Assembly (NCBI GenBank): GCA_049999765.1
Contig: JBNGIQ010002578.1
Location: 1-20,884 of the forward strand
Length of the DNA: 20,884 nucleotides
Reading direction: 5' to 3'
From: Phaeoceros laevis
Lineage: Eukaryota; Anthocerotophyta; Anthocerotopsida; Notothyladales
The position numbers and the translations under genes were made by a program. The notes under the pieces are model-generated. The model made no database searches and was not told where the DNA came from. It saw only the letters and a program-made list of their open reading frames with translations. Below are positions 1 through 9,779 of the stretch, in pieces. Numbering within the stretch: position 1 is the stretch's first letter; every line of letters starts with the position of its first letter.

Positions 1-53
1 CCTCCACCGCGGAGCCTCCACATGTGGAGCCTCCACCCGCTGAGCCTCCACAT
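1..53. repeat. 15-bp minisatellite, about 3.5 copies
   Basis: Three 15-bp units (9-23, 24-38, 39-53) share the core GAGCCTCCAC, and a partial unit precedes them at the window edge. Read on the plus strand from position 3, the units give repeated Glu-Pro-Pro-His/Pro steps in a frame that stays open to a TAA at 132-134. This could be the proline-rich C-terminal end of a gene lying mostly outside the window, or a non-coding minisatellite. About 43 codons are too few to decide. Confidence 0.6.
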
Positions 54-134
54 GCGGTACTTCCCTCACTTGAGAATCCCTGTCTTCGAGAAACCCTCAG
101 CCCGTGCGGAGGAGGCGTCGCGCGAAGAAGGTAA

Positions 135-990
135 AGCGGAGGGCGATGGCATATATGTCCACACAAAGTAACATCCACGAAGTTAATGAAGGGAAATTTT
201 AGTCAACGGAAAGTTAACTTGGTCCATCATGGAACATTCCTTTGTTAATGGTCTTTACTTTCGTCCTTTCCGGTTCAAATGCTCGTAATATGATATCCCG
301 GCCGTTACGCCGGTGCAGCCGGCCGCACATGCGGATTTGGCAAAACTTGGCGATAGCCGGCGAAACTTATATCGCTGGCCGCGGTCCGCGGTCCGCGGTC
401 CACCGGCCGCTGTCACTATAGTTTCCCCCCTATAGATACCTGCTGCCAAAAAAATCTCCAGCCCTCATTCTGCGTCTCCCAACCAAAAAACAACTGTAGT
501 CCACTAGCTTTTTGAGGAGAACATACTTGTGACACGCTTAGAAACCTGGTGGAGTGACCAACAAGAGAAATTGTGCGCAGGAAGTGCCACAGCTACTATG
601 GCAGCCCAAGTGACCCAGCAAACAGAATAGGTTTCCTTTGATTTAAAGCATGCTTGCAAGTCTTGACTGTCCAGAGTTTTTTGCCTGCATGAAAGGTTTT
701 TTGAGTGATTGCTAAGTCCATGTTGTAGCTAAGAAAGCAAAAGTAGGGTAGCTTCGGTTTTAACCTATGTCTGAGGATGTGAAATAATAGACTGGTCGCT
801 TGCACAAGACACGTTGGGGGAGGTTTGCCAAAAGATCTTCCTGAAACCTCTACTGTGATTCCACTTGGCACTGATGAGGAGTGGATGAGACATATGTCAC
901 CATCATGTGCCCAGCGCGTCTTGTTTTGAGCATAGCTGTTTAGTGTTGGTTTACACTAAACACATGTTCTTTTGCAAGCTGTAGGAAGTG
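135..990. other. No recognisable gene
   Basis: Short open frames here have no motif I recognise and no convincing splice structure. A small GC-rich patch at about 300-410 contains three tandem copies of a CGCGGTC-like heptamer (about 380-402). Nothing else stands out. Confidence 0.5.
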
Positions 991-992
991 TC

Positions 993-1510
993 AAATGTCA
1001 AAATTGTTGGGACATGGACCAGTAGTTACCTTGGGATGATGATGTAGGGCTGACTGCCAGGATTTTGAAGACCTTGTGACTGCCAGGATGCTGTACAGTC
1101 CATGAGATGCTGCAAAGTTTGAAACATGGTAAGAATGTCATGGCCTGGTTAAAAATTTTTTTTGTGATCAGCTGCTGGGAAATGTCAAAACAATGGAACA
1201 TACCCCTGAATGATTTGTTTTTGGGCTGCCTGCTGGGATTGGTGACTGTTAAAAAGCTGCAGAACTCATGGCATGCTGCAAATTCCATGACACGTTTTTG
1301 GAAAATGCAAAAACGTGGAAGCATAGACAATGCTTTACCTCTGCATAACGTTTTAGGGCTGCCTGCCAGGTTTCATAACTGTCCAGATGCTGCAAAGCTC
1401 ATAACATGATGCCAATCTTGTGGCATGCTGTGGAAAATGGCAAAACAATGAAGCATGGACAGTGCTATACCTCTCAATGACGATGAAGAGATGCCTGCCG
1501 GGATGCAAAA
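993..1510. repeat. Degenerate tandem array, unit about 125-185 bp, four copies
   Basis: Four diverged copies start near 993, 1179, 1301 and 1433. Each opens with a variant of GAAATGTCAAAACAATGGAACATG. It then has a variant of GGGCTGCCTGCCAGGAT and, in the complete copies, GATGCTGCAAAGCTCAT and GGCATGCTG. Spacings are about 186, 122 and 132 bp, and the last copy is truncated. The copies are too diverged for a recent array, and frames across them on both strands look like chance. The array lies just beyond the 3' side of the broken gag gene, so it could be part of the same retroelement or independent satellite debris. Confidence 0.6.
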
Positions 1511-1686
1511 AAAAATTCATGACTAGCTGGCCTTCATTTTAGAGTCTCATCAGAGTAACTGCAAAAGGTTTGCAGCCTCATGCGATGTAATGCGGGCACT
1601 GCAAGAAATCTTGACCTGTCTAGAACATGCCATGTATTTCAGCCCTGGGCCAAGGCAGGTCCCTATCCAGGGCAATGTCACAGTAC

Positions 1687-3806
1687 TTAGTCATTGTCAG
1701 ATGCCAAGGTCGTACTGTCGTACTGTATATATGTATGAAATGCAAACACACACTCTTGCTCTGGAGTCATAGGATCGTATGATCTAGGCATAGCCTGCCT
1801 GGCTCCACTCCTCATGGCTGCCAAGATAGATCTGGACCTGTCATTTGCCTGCGCAGCTGGAGCACGCCTTGCTAAGGGGCTACGGTAATCAATACCTTGC
1901 TCATCTTCCAGATCCATGCTAACACGGCTAGCAGCCATTGCATGAAATGGGTAGGCATACCCTTGAGGGTATGACCATGTCTCTGTTGGAGGTGTGGAGC
2001 TGGAAGCCACATCCGGAGCTGGTGGCCTCACCATAACTAGCAGTCGAGCCTGCTCTGGCAGAATATACTGTGCTGTCATAGATGGAACCATGGGAGGCAT
2101 GCGAGCCTTGAGTGCTTCAAACTCAGCATACAATGCCATCATCTTCTGTGACTCTCTCGGCTGTGGTGCTACAGCTGGTGCCAGCTTCTGCAGCTCTGCA
2201 ATCATAGCTGCAATGGTAGCCCTAGCTTTTTCCTTTGCCTAGTTGTCCGCAACTTCCCTGCACCTGGAGCTCCTACCACGGGGGTCACAGCTGCTGGAGC
2301 TATGATAGGTGTAGCTGCTGCTGCCCCTGTTACTGCTGTATGCTTTTTCCAGGGATTCCTGTTGGGATGCTTGCTGTAGCATACCTCCTCCACATGACCC
2401 GTCTTGCCGCAATGTGTGCATGATAGGTTGTCCTTAATAGCCTTGCACACATTAGAAGCATGGTCAGGTGACGCACAATAATTACAGTTGAAAGACACCG
2501 CCGCTGCATAGGCTGACTTAGCTGGCTTGGGTGCAGGCAATGCCAAGGTTTTGTTAGCAGGGGTGCTAGCAGAAACCCTCATGTTTTGTGCTGCAGCCAA
2601 CTTCTTGTGATGCTCTGTCAAGCCTGCTCATGAGGATGCCCTGTAATGCACGTTGCATACTTCCAGATCTTTTGCAGTCTCATAGACTTGCCTCAAGGTG
2701 TACCGATCACCATAGACATGAAAGACTTTAGTCAAAACTTGAAAATGGACAAAAGCATCATCTTTCAATGCTTGTAAGTACTTCAAGGCAGCAGCATGGT
2801 CGTCCTCCGACCTTGTTTCATGTCTCAGATCATTCAGCCTTCTATACATACCCTTGAGAGTCTCACCCTTACGCCGTTTAAAATTTGCCATCTCCAGAAT
2901 TTTGTCACCGTTCTTGGAGGGAAATTCTCTCTCCAAAATGTCAAAGAAAGCCTTTACCGGATCAGCCACAGCTGCTGTCTCCACCATGTGGTCAATGCCA
3001 GCAACAGCATAAAGTAACTGCTCAGGTGTTAGCTGGACATGAGTGGGCAGTTCAGGTTGCTCCATCGAAGGTGTCCAAGCAGCTCTAGCTGCTGCCAAAG
3101 CTGTATCATGAGCATCCGTGATGGCCTGTAAATACGCAGGGTTTCTTGCCACACGGATCTCAGTTAGTTCATCAAAATGGCTGTCATGCAAAATAGTTGC
3201 TTCCTTAGTCAGGTACCTACTCATATGCTCGAAGGCATATTGAGGGGTGTAGATATCCGCATATTTGAAATGCAGCTCCGAGACAACAGACCTGTAGAAG
3301 ATGCAAAATTCTCGCAAAGACAAAGTGCCTGGTTCTCCCAAGAACTTTTCCGTTTTGATGCCACTGGATGTGGAGGTCTCCATGTTGTCAGGGCTGGACC
3401 AGTCCAAGTCCCAAGACCTGGCACTCCACGATGTTGTGGCAATTGAACTCAGATCATCAACAAGCGGAAAAGTGGAAACCTGAATTTGATGCTAGCTCCC
3501 CCTTGTCTCCGTTGTGCTCCACAGTGCAACTGGCCGCAAGGGCTCTTCCTCAAAGTATGCTGACTGCTGCACAGGGCTCATACTCCTCGAGTGTTCACTA
3601 CCGCTATGCTCAAGCGAGTCTGATACGTTCTCAAAGAAAACAGGGGTTTGTGGCAATTGTGTAACCCTCTCCCTGCGTCCTTGTCGCACCGACAGCCTTG
3701 GAGGCTGAAACTCAACTCTCCTTGACCGCAAGCTGTAACCGCGAGGCTCCTCAGCCTGTTCCTCCTCCACGCTGCCTCTCCTCCACAAGCTCAGAGTGCC
3801 CTCCAT
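1687..3806 (-). pseudogene. gag: Retrotransposon gag polyprotein with two zinc knuckles, disabled
   Basis: This is a minus-strand remnant of a gag gene, whose product packages retrotransposon RNA into cytoplasmic particles. The reading frame starts at 3806 with an arginine-rich N-terminus (SLRSRR). It crosses an in-frame TAG at 3494-3492, continues through an alpha-helical capsid-like region (about 3407-2640), and meets an in-frame TGA at 2630-2628. The same frame then gives two CX2CX4HX4C knuckles: CNYCASPDHASNVC (about 2486-2445) and CTHCGKTGHVEEVC (about 2420-2379). Near 2240-2205 the frame shifts to an Ala/Pro/Met-rich tail ending at 1687. No protease, reverse transcriptase, integrase, primer-binding site or long terminal repeat is visible in the window, so the element is gag-only or its pol part is lost. 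Seen: frame breaks and knuckles. Known: paired CCHC knuckles are typical of Ty1/copia and Ty3/gypsy gag. I cannot choose the superfamily. Confidence 0.8.
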
Positions 3807-3809
3807 AGC

Positions 3810-4730
3810 TCATGATGGCTGCCCAGCGAAACTGCGTCGGTTTGTGGGCTGGCAACACCGGGATGAAGACTTGGCTCCTCAATCTCCTCGCTGTCTCAAA
3901 CAGCAAGAAGAGGCTTCGCCTGAAGCTCTCAGTTTTGCAATTAGCACTTTGATGCGTAGCGCAGCAGAGTGTTCACCGCGGGACACATGCAAGCAAGCAC
4001 CAAGTTCAAAAAGAGTCAGCTCATTCACCAATTCCTGAATTGTAACAAGCAAATGCAAATCCCAAGTTATGAAGACAGCCTAAGGGCTTTCTTGCAAAAT
4101 TATAGAATTCAGAAATGTCAAGTGCAAGGCAGCAGCGCTAAGTAGCTGCTCCTGCTAGAGAATTGCAAAACTGTAGACTATGGCTACTAGCCAGCCCTAA
4201 GGCAGCCGCGCTAGGGCACCAGAGATCTTCCTTGCCGTTGCAATCTTGGCGCCATGATCACGTCCCTTGAGCTTCCCACGAATCACCATGAATATCTTGC
4301 ATGCACAGCCTCCACTTGCGGCCTTCTCGCGTAGCCTCCCTTTGCGCATAACTGAAGCTGGCCTGCCACTCGAGCAGACCGTTAACTAGTTCCCGTGTAT
4401 AGGAACCCTTGCTAAACTTGGTAACTATGGCTAAATATATATATGTAAATACATATATGTAAATATATCCTGTATGCATCAATCTACCTACAAACTAGCT
4501 GTGTGCCCTAGCAGATGCTTATCAACATATCTTGACAACTCCACGACGACCCACCCATCCCGCGCCTCGACGGGGTGTGGCCGTCGGGGTAGACGGGCCT
4601 CGAGACAGGTGCCCATCTGAAGGGCCGCGGGCGATGGCCGTTGCCCGTCCCCCCACGAATGGCCGTGGAGGATTCAAATGTAGTCGGGGCCTGGAGACCA
4701 GCCGGTAGGGAGGCAGGGGAGGCGATGGAG
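3810..4730. other. No recognisable gene; AT microsatellite at 4430-4470
   Basis: This stretch lies upstream of the gag remnant with respect to its transcription, where a 5' LTR and leader would be expected. I found no copy of it on the other side of gag and no tRNA-complementary primer-binding site next to the gag start. The only structure I see is an AT-rich simple repeat of ATATATGTAAATA type at about 4430-4470. Confidence 0.45.
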
Positions 4731-4732
4731 AT

Positions 4733-4850
4733 AGGGCGCTTGAACCGGCAGGGAGGCAGGGAGGCAAGGGAGGTAGGACGCTTGAGCCGCAGGGAGGAGA
4801 GGAGGTAGGGGAGGTAGGGCGCTTGAGCCGGCAGGAAGGCAGGGCGCTTT
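4733..4850. repeat. G-rich minisatellite, 41-42-bp unit, about three copies
   Basis: Units start at 4733, 4775 and 4816 with AGGGCGCTTGA(A/G)CCG or a close variant, followed by GGGAGGCAGGGAGG-type sequence. A truncated fourth start, AGGGCGCTT, lies at 4841. Looser relatives (GGTAGGGAGGCAGG) extend left to about 4700. Long proline- and leucine-rich frames on the minus strand here follow from the repeat and are unlikely to be coding. Confidence 0.7.
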
Positions 4851-4981
4851 CTGCAATTCTTTTGCAAGCTGCAGGGGCTTCTTCCGGTCCATGGAGGCTT
4901 CAGCGGCAGGGGAGGCGATGGAGGTGAGGGGGGAGGGTGGCCACGCTGCCCAGGCTCGCTGCTGCCCACTGCCCAAGATCT

Positions 4982-5012
4982 CAATTCCAAGTTCTGGATG
5001 AACTTGGAATTG
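4982..5012. repeat. Perfect 13-bp inverted repeat, 5-nt loop
   Basis: CAATTCCAAGTTC (4982-4994) and GAACTTGGAATTG (5000-5012) are exact reverse complements separated by TGGAT. Pairing does not extend beyond a possible T-G wobble. A perfect stem this long in a non-coding stretch could be a cruciform-forming site, a small foldback or a transposon footprint. No terminator role is expected in a plant nuclear genome. Confidence 0.75.
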
Positions 5013-5104
5013 GTCTCGGCTTATGAATTTCCTGGCAATGGGCTCTCCTAGTTTTACCTTTTCTGTTCAGAATGTAGCTGACAGCCCTATCGTTGATGTG
5101 GTTT

Positions 5105-5208
5105 AGGGTAGAGACAAAACCGAGAGAAGAAAGAGGGAAAGAAAGGGTAGGAGAGCCCAAGAAGAAAAGGAGAGTAAAAAACGAGGGAAGGAAGAGGGGT
5201 GGAAGAGC
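5105..5208 (+). repeat. Polypurine tract of about 100 bp
   Basis: The plus strand is almost entirely A and G here, with only a few interruptions such as GAGACAAAACCGAG and GAGAGCCC. It consists of short GAAAG, GGAAG and AGAGG runs. Such tracts can adopt triplex structures or act as GAGA-type sites, but nothing nearby shows use in transcription. Confidence 0.55.
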
Positions 5209-5754
5209 GTAGTTTTTGCCACTAGATAGGTTCAAGGTAGGTGCAAAATGCAAAAGAAAAATGCAAAAGCAAGGCTCCTTAGGAGTCCCATCACAAACCT
5301 TCTTGCAACACTTGCTTAAAGAGGAAACACAAGGGTTTACACATTTTTCTATACAACTTTGTCTTCACCTGCACTTGTCCCAGGAAAGCACACCAGCTAG
5401 CACAAAGTTCAAAGTTAATACATACAAAAACAAATTACACCAAAACAAATTCTCAACTTAGGTCACAAAAAGATGTGAGGAGTGAGCTCACACCCTCCCC
5501 TCCTCCTTCATCAGCCACCAAAGGAGGATCCTAGGGCCCATGTTTCTAGTGCATTGGTGAGACATGGTCTCCTTGCACCTTCACAAAACTTTCCAAACAG
5601 CAGCAACAACAGCCTCACTTTTGGCGCCATTGTGGATTGCAGCTCTAAGCTTCCAAAATGGTCAAGTTTAGGCTTTTGTTGTTAGAAGTTTAGGTCTAGC
5701 CGCCAAATGCAAGCCTTAAAACCTTTTTAGGGGTTCAGCAAAAAGCAATCCCTA

Positions 5755-5903
5755 ATTAGGGCACCCTTCAAAAGTTTATTTTGAAAAGCCCAAGTTACGG
5801 CACTCTTGGTAGCAGCTTTAAAAAAACCAAGTTAGGGCCTTTTTTTGGGTTTTGAAAAAACTCAAAAGTTAGGGCACGGTTGTGTTTTGAAAAAACTCAA
5901 GTT
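5755..5903. repeat. Diverged tandem repeat, 37-38-bp unit, four copies
   Basis: Units begin near 5756, 5794, 5831 and 5868 with (G)TTAGGGC or GTTACGGC, and each ends in an A-rich block of TTTTGAAAAAACTCAA type. Spacings of 38, 37 and 37 bp are regular despite substitutions. A short GTTTGA trinucleotide-like run (5900-5916) follows. No open frame spans the array. Confidence 0.65.
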
Positions 5904-6021
5904 TGAGTTTGAGTTTGCTTTTTTTACCCCAATGTTTGGGTTTCCCTTGCATGTGTATGTGGGTGAAAGAATGATAGAGTCATTCTTTTTACCTAGTGGT
6001 TAGCTCTTACCTACAAGACAA

Positions 6022-6060
6022 GGGTAGGTAGGTAGGTTCAAGGTAGGTAGGTAGGTAGGA
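6022..6060 (+). repeat. GTAG tetranucleotide microsatellite
   Basis: Two runs of GGTA/GTAG repeats are separated by GTTCAAG. A related single motif, AGGTTCAAGGTAGGTG, occurs at about 5227-5242, so the array may have grown from that kind of seed. Confidence 0.7.
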
Positions 6061-7480
6061 ACTTAGAGCAGGGTCCTCAGATTGAGTTGAGTTCGCGACC
6101 CCTTTGCCGTCCGGTTGGCCAAATGCCCAGACCCGTCACCATTAATTCATTCGTTCATTCATGTGGTGCAGATTCATCAATACCCCTCATACTGGAGAGC
6201 TCTCTTGAATTGGATTTGCTAGGGCCTAATCGTCAGGAGCTCTTTGGTGTGCTATGGTCAGGCGTGAATGGTGCTCTACACGGACGTTCTGAAATATTCG
6301 CCATCGGCAGCAGGTGTCTTTCCCGACATGATCAAAATTAGCGAGCACAATTTTGAGTTGGATGCTCGCTGCCTAGCAACCTCACATCTCAGTTCCAGAT
6401 GTTTTTTTGCAGAGGAAACCTTGCTGGACTATTATGCATCAAGATTCGGACTCTGCGTCTACGGAGGGGTAGGTTTCTGCTTAAGGTGAAGGGAACAGGT
6501 CACCACATCACCAGCCAAAAGACTCGGGTGCTATGACCTTCTTCAGAAGCTTTTCGATTTTTGGCACCGAAAGTAGTGAATTTTGTCCAAGCTTGGGGCA
6601 ATTGTAACATATTTCAAAGTCATCTTACAGTACAAGTGCAACTATTTTGTATCATCGGCTTCCTTGGAGTGAAGCTTCAACTCCCTACAAGATACCCATT
6701 CTTTATGAAGATCCACATCTTGTGAGTTTGGATTGATTGGAACATTATGCTAATCTGATCAGCTGTGAGCCTTGAGTTTCGCAAATATCTGGTGTCTTGC
6801 AGATCGCTATCAACAAACCATAGTTAAGCCATCCTCTCACTTTAGAGAAAGATGGTGGCTACCCTAGTTCAACCTGGGAGCCGAGCACAATGGGAGATTG
6901 GCGGCATGCAATCTCGAAATAGACTTTCCTGTACCCGTTAGCCACCGGGTGCCCGCTTATGGGCAAGAGGGATCCTTAAGGAACCGTTAACCTCCTCAAA
7001 TATCTACACACACACACACCATCGGGTTTGCAGGTTCTTCTCGGAGGCCTCTTTCAATAGAGGACCATTCTGCAGCAACTGAAGTAGTGATTTTCTGCAC
7101 TGCAGAATCTGGTCCAAGGTCTAGGCTGGCTGCTGACTTTGCTGGGTGCACCAATCTTTGTACTGAGAAAATGTAAGTTATAGCTGCTTCTGACGAACCG
7201 AAATACGTGATTATGCTCTGGCAAGAATGCCTAGCCACAAGGAGTGCAATGATATGGATCCTAGCTTCTGCCCCCATTTCAACTGACAGTTTGGCGTTTG
7301 CTTGCTCTCGAGGGCTTGCACAACTACTAGGCCTGCACAGTAGGGCAAACAGCTATAGTTAGGGATTGTAAACTCGTGACCGAGCCCGACAATTTAGGTT
7401 GAAGATGCCAAAAATTTCACAGCGGCAAAATTGTTTGAAATGGATACGAAAACAGGCCTACCTAAGTCTCCTCATGGACA
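6061..7480. other. No assigned gene; weak open frames on both strands
   Basis: Two frames look slightly more protein-like than background: 6268-6489 on the plus strand and 6996-7277 on the minus strand. The latter encodes a hydrophobic helical segment around residues IIALLVARHS and ITYIFSVQRLV. Neither has a family signature I can name, and neither joins to a second exon I can defend. A (CA)n run lies at about 7004-7018. If a gene exists here it is probably a decayed fragment. Confidence 0.3.
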
Positions 7481-7481
7481 C

Positions 7482-7539
7482 ATCAAGTTATGAGTCCGAC
7501 TCTGATAGCAATCAAGTTCTGAGTCCGACTCTGATAGCC
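7482..7539 (+). repeat. 29-bp direct duplication
   Basis: The 29-bp segments 7482-7510 and 7511-7539 are adjacent and differ at two positions. Both contain TGAGTCCGACTCTGATAGC. The segment also contains an internal partial palindrome, GAGTCCGACTC. Confidence 0.85.
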
Positions 7540-7610
7540 CACCCGATTCCATTGCCTGCCTTCACGATTTAGCTAGCCCAATATCTGCCTAGCTGCCTCC
7601 CGCGATCCGC

Positions 7611-7752
7611 CAGCCTGCCTCCTCACGATTCAACCAGCCTGCCTCCTCACGATTCAGCCAGCCTGCCTCCTCACTATCCAGCCAGCCTGCTCCCTCACAA
7701 TTCAGCTAGCCAGCCTCCTTGGATGCAACCAGCCTGCTCCCTACGAATCAGC
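7611..7752. repeat. 24-bp minisatellite, about six copies
   Basis: Three 24-bp units in exact register (7611, 7635, 7659) carry CAGCCTGCCTCCTCACGATT or close variants. A fourth variant starts at 7683, and two more diverged units start at 7711 and 7730. The array ends about 110 bp before the left end of the Harbinger element. Confidence 0.8.
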
Positions 7753-7859
7753 CCGCCTATAAATCACGTTGCTGCATTTCTTGTGAGCGGGATGCGGCGG
7801 GACGCCTCAATCTTCGCAGGCCGATTGTGCCCTCCGTGCCCGTGCCCCTTTGGAGGGCC

Positions 7860-7895
7860 TAAGGGCCACTTTCCATGTAGCCCGCGGACCCGGAG
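7860..7895 (+). repeat. Harbinger left terminal inverted repeat with TAA duplication
   Basis: TAA (7860-7862) is followed by the terminal repeat 7863-7895. The outer 22 bp match the right end perfectly. Then a 2-bp CG insertion relative to the right end interrupts the match, which resumes as GGACCCGGAG. The TIR is therefore 33 bp here and 31 bp at the other end. Confidence 0.92.
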
Positions 7896-8443
7896 AAATC
7901 CTCGCCACGTCACAAGTAAAACAACTTGAGTTTTTGGACTCTAGCGCTGGTTTAATGAGCGTTGCTGCTCTGGCCCGGAGAAAACCTCAGGGTCTACAAT
8001 TAGGTACACTAGGATTTCTCTGGGCCGGAGGAGTCCCGCAATCGGTGGGGTGACCCAACAGGATATCCTCCGGTCCAACGACCTATTGCAAATTATGGGC
8101 CGGTCTCCAATAAAACCATATTTGGGAAGTGATGTAAAGGATCCACCCTTTACTTCTATTCCTCCCGCGCTTTTCACGTTTATCAAACGCATTCATCTTG
8201 GATTTTGTCACATTTCGAAGCTCTACATTGTTGGAAGCCATTCTCCTTTCTTTACAATGTGGCCGATGGCACCTCTAGAGCAGGCATCCCTGCATCCTTC
8301 GCAGCATGATGCTCATTTCTCAGAGAACGCAGCAACAAGGAGCTCAGAAACTGTTCATTTCTTTCCAAGTCTGCAATGAATTGGATTGCTAGAAGTGTTT
8401 TCTATGTTGTGGAATTTCTCTAACAAACAGCTCTAATGTAGGC
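7896..8443. promoter_or_regulatory. Harbinger left subterminal region and presumed Myb-gene promoter
   Basis: The region carries several CCGGAG-type motifs: CCCGGAGAAAACCTC at about 7974, GGCCGGAGGAG at about 8022, and CCTCCGGTCC at 8068-8077. These resemble the inner end of the TIR and could be subterminal protein-binding sites. The rest should contain the promoter and 5' leader of the plus-strand gene. I see no convincing TATA element. Confidence 0.45.
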
Positions 8444-9222
8444 ATGCGTGAAGGCGGGCGGCCTGCCATGGTCCTAAGACCAACTTACTCATATCCTACT
8501 GAGGGCTCTGCATTTCCAGGTGTTTGGCAGGATTCTCAAATTGCAATGTGGCAGAACACACAAAGTCCTATGCCTGGCTGGCAACATCCTCCATTTGTTG
8601 GCACTCCAAGCACACCAGGCATGCTTCACAGGTTCTCTCAAGTCCCTGACAATGTACTGAACACTCAGATTCCTGAAAGTATTCCTAGCACTCCAATTGC
8701 AGATGGAAGTCAAATTATACCAGTTGACCTTACAACCAAAGCGGGAAAGAAGAAAAAGGCAGCCACAGCGAAACGAGGATCCACTGGAGGACAATCACAG
8801 GTCGATGAGAATAACACAGGCAAGAAATGGGATGAGCAGGAACTGCTAGTTCTCACAACCGCTCGTAAGGAAGATCAATATAAACACTAGGAAGGTGGGG
8901 CCAAAGCTAAAAATGCAGATGCTGATGCTAGATGGGCTATTATTTCTGTGGAATGTTCACGTCTTGGAGTGTATAGGATAAGCAAGCAATGTAAGGATCG
9001 GTGGGAGTCCCTCATAATAGACTTCAACAAGATTGAGGATTGGGAGCGGCCTGATCACAACTCCGGTAGATCGAGCTACTGGAACATGGACAAGGGTGAG
9101 AGAGATGCTCATAAATTGCCTAGACTCTTCTCCCAAAATGTGTATAAAGCTATGTATGGGTTCTGCTGCAACAAATCAGTTAGTGCAAATGGCACATTGG
9201 ACACAAACAAGATGCCAGGCCC
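8444..9222 (+). pseudogene. Harbinger Myb/SANT-like (trihelix) protein, 5' part, with nonsense codon
   Basis: In PIF/Harbinger elements a Myb-like protein binds the element ends and brings the transposase to the nucleus. This frame opens at ATG 8444 (a later ATG at 8468 is also possible). After a Pro/Ser/Thr-rich N-terminus and a Lys-rich stretch (KAGKKKKAATAKR, nuclear-localisation-like), it enters a trihelix domain. Visible tryptophan-centred helices are KKWDEQELL, ARWAII and CKDRWESLI, followed by the FNKIEDWE and SYW segments. An in-frame TAG at 8888-8890 falls inside the domain, just after QYKH; one G-to-A change from a TGG codon would explain it. The frame then continues to 9222, where the CACTA element interrupts it. 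Its continuation is 11559-12042. Confidence 0.85.
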
Positions 9223-9246
9223 CACTACTAGAATAAGGGCATTTTA
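9220..9246 (+). repeat. CACTA left terminal inverted repeat with CCC duplication
   Basis: CCC (9220-9222) is followed by the terminal repeat CACTACTAGAATAAGGGCAT and on to 9246. Three mismatches separate it from the right end over 24 bp. Confidence 0.88.
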
Positions 9247-9504
9247 TGACGGCGCTGTAAAAATTTTACAACATTTTTTACTGCTAAGGAGTAAATGGTG
9301 CCATTTTTTTACAACAACGTTGTTAATCATTGTAAGTTATGTAGTAATATCTAGTAAATTATATTTTTACTACGATTTACTACATCTAGAGTTTAGGGTT
9401 TTACAAATTACAACATCTTACTGCGATTGCGGCCACGTCACTTGAGCCTGACGGGCGTGATTGGTAGGGACTGGTGCCGCCTAGTCATGTTTCATCGGAA
9501 AGCC

Positions 9505-9740
9505 GGCCGTTTCCATCCCGACCGTGAAAAGGCCAGGAGTTTTTCAAATTTTTCAATGCTGGTTGGAAGTAAGTAGACTTTCCACCGCCGTTTCCACCCC
9601 GCGCATGAAAAAAGCATAAAGTCTTATAGTCTCACACGCGTTGGCTGGAAACTCCCGGCAGTTTGCACCCCTGAGTGAAATCTGCAAGTTTTTTTAAGGA
9701 TTTAGGTAGAAATTAGCCGGCTTTCCACCCTGCTGCCGAG
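9505..9740 (+). repeat. Diverged internal repeat in the CACTA element, 70-80-bp unit
   Basis: Related blocks start near 9509, 9590 and 9661 with GTTTCCATCCC, GTTTCCACCCC and GTTTGCACCCC. Each is followed within about 8 bases by a GTGAAA or ATGAAAA motif. A last TTTCCACCC lies at about 9724. CTGGTTGGAAG and TTGGCTGGAAA separate the blocks. Whether this is a subterminal array or part of captured DNA is unclear. Confidence 0.5.
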
Positions 9741-9779
9741 CGTTTTCACCGTTCAAAGCTTTCCAAAATCTAAGGCATG

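Noticed and set aside
998-1409. Open frames of about 100 codons on both strands (998-1330 minus, 1107-1409 plus)
   Set aside because: They overlap the degenerate tandem array and each other. Composition follows the repeat and no motif is present.
4508-4990. Long proline- and leucine-rich minus-strand frame, 160 codons
   Set aside because: It is generated by the G-rich 41-42-bp minisatellite, and two other frames over the same bases look similarly open.
6268-6489. Plus-strand frame with YYASRFGLCVYGG considered as a PAZ-like or other enzyme exon
   Set aside because: Only vague resemblance, no flanking exon in frame, and an upstream stop directly before the start.
7482-7539. TGCTATCAGAGTCGGA on the minus strand as a retrotransposon primer-binding site (initiator Met tRNA begins TGGTATCAGAG)
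   Set aside because: It is far from gag, occurs as a tandem duplication, and mismatches at the key start; no LTR end lies next to it.
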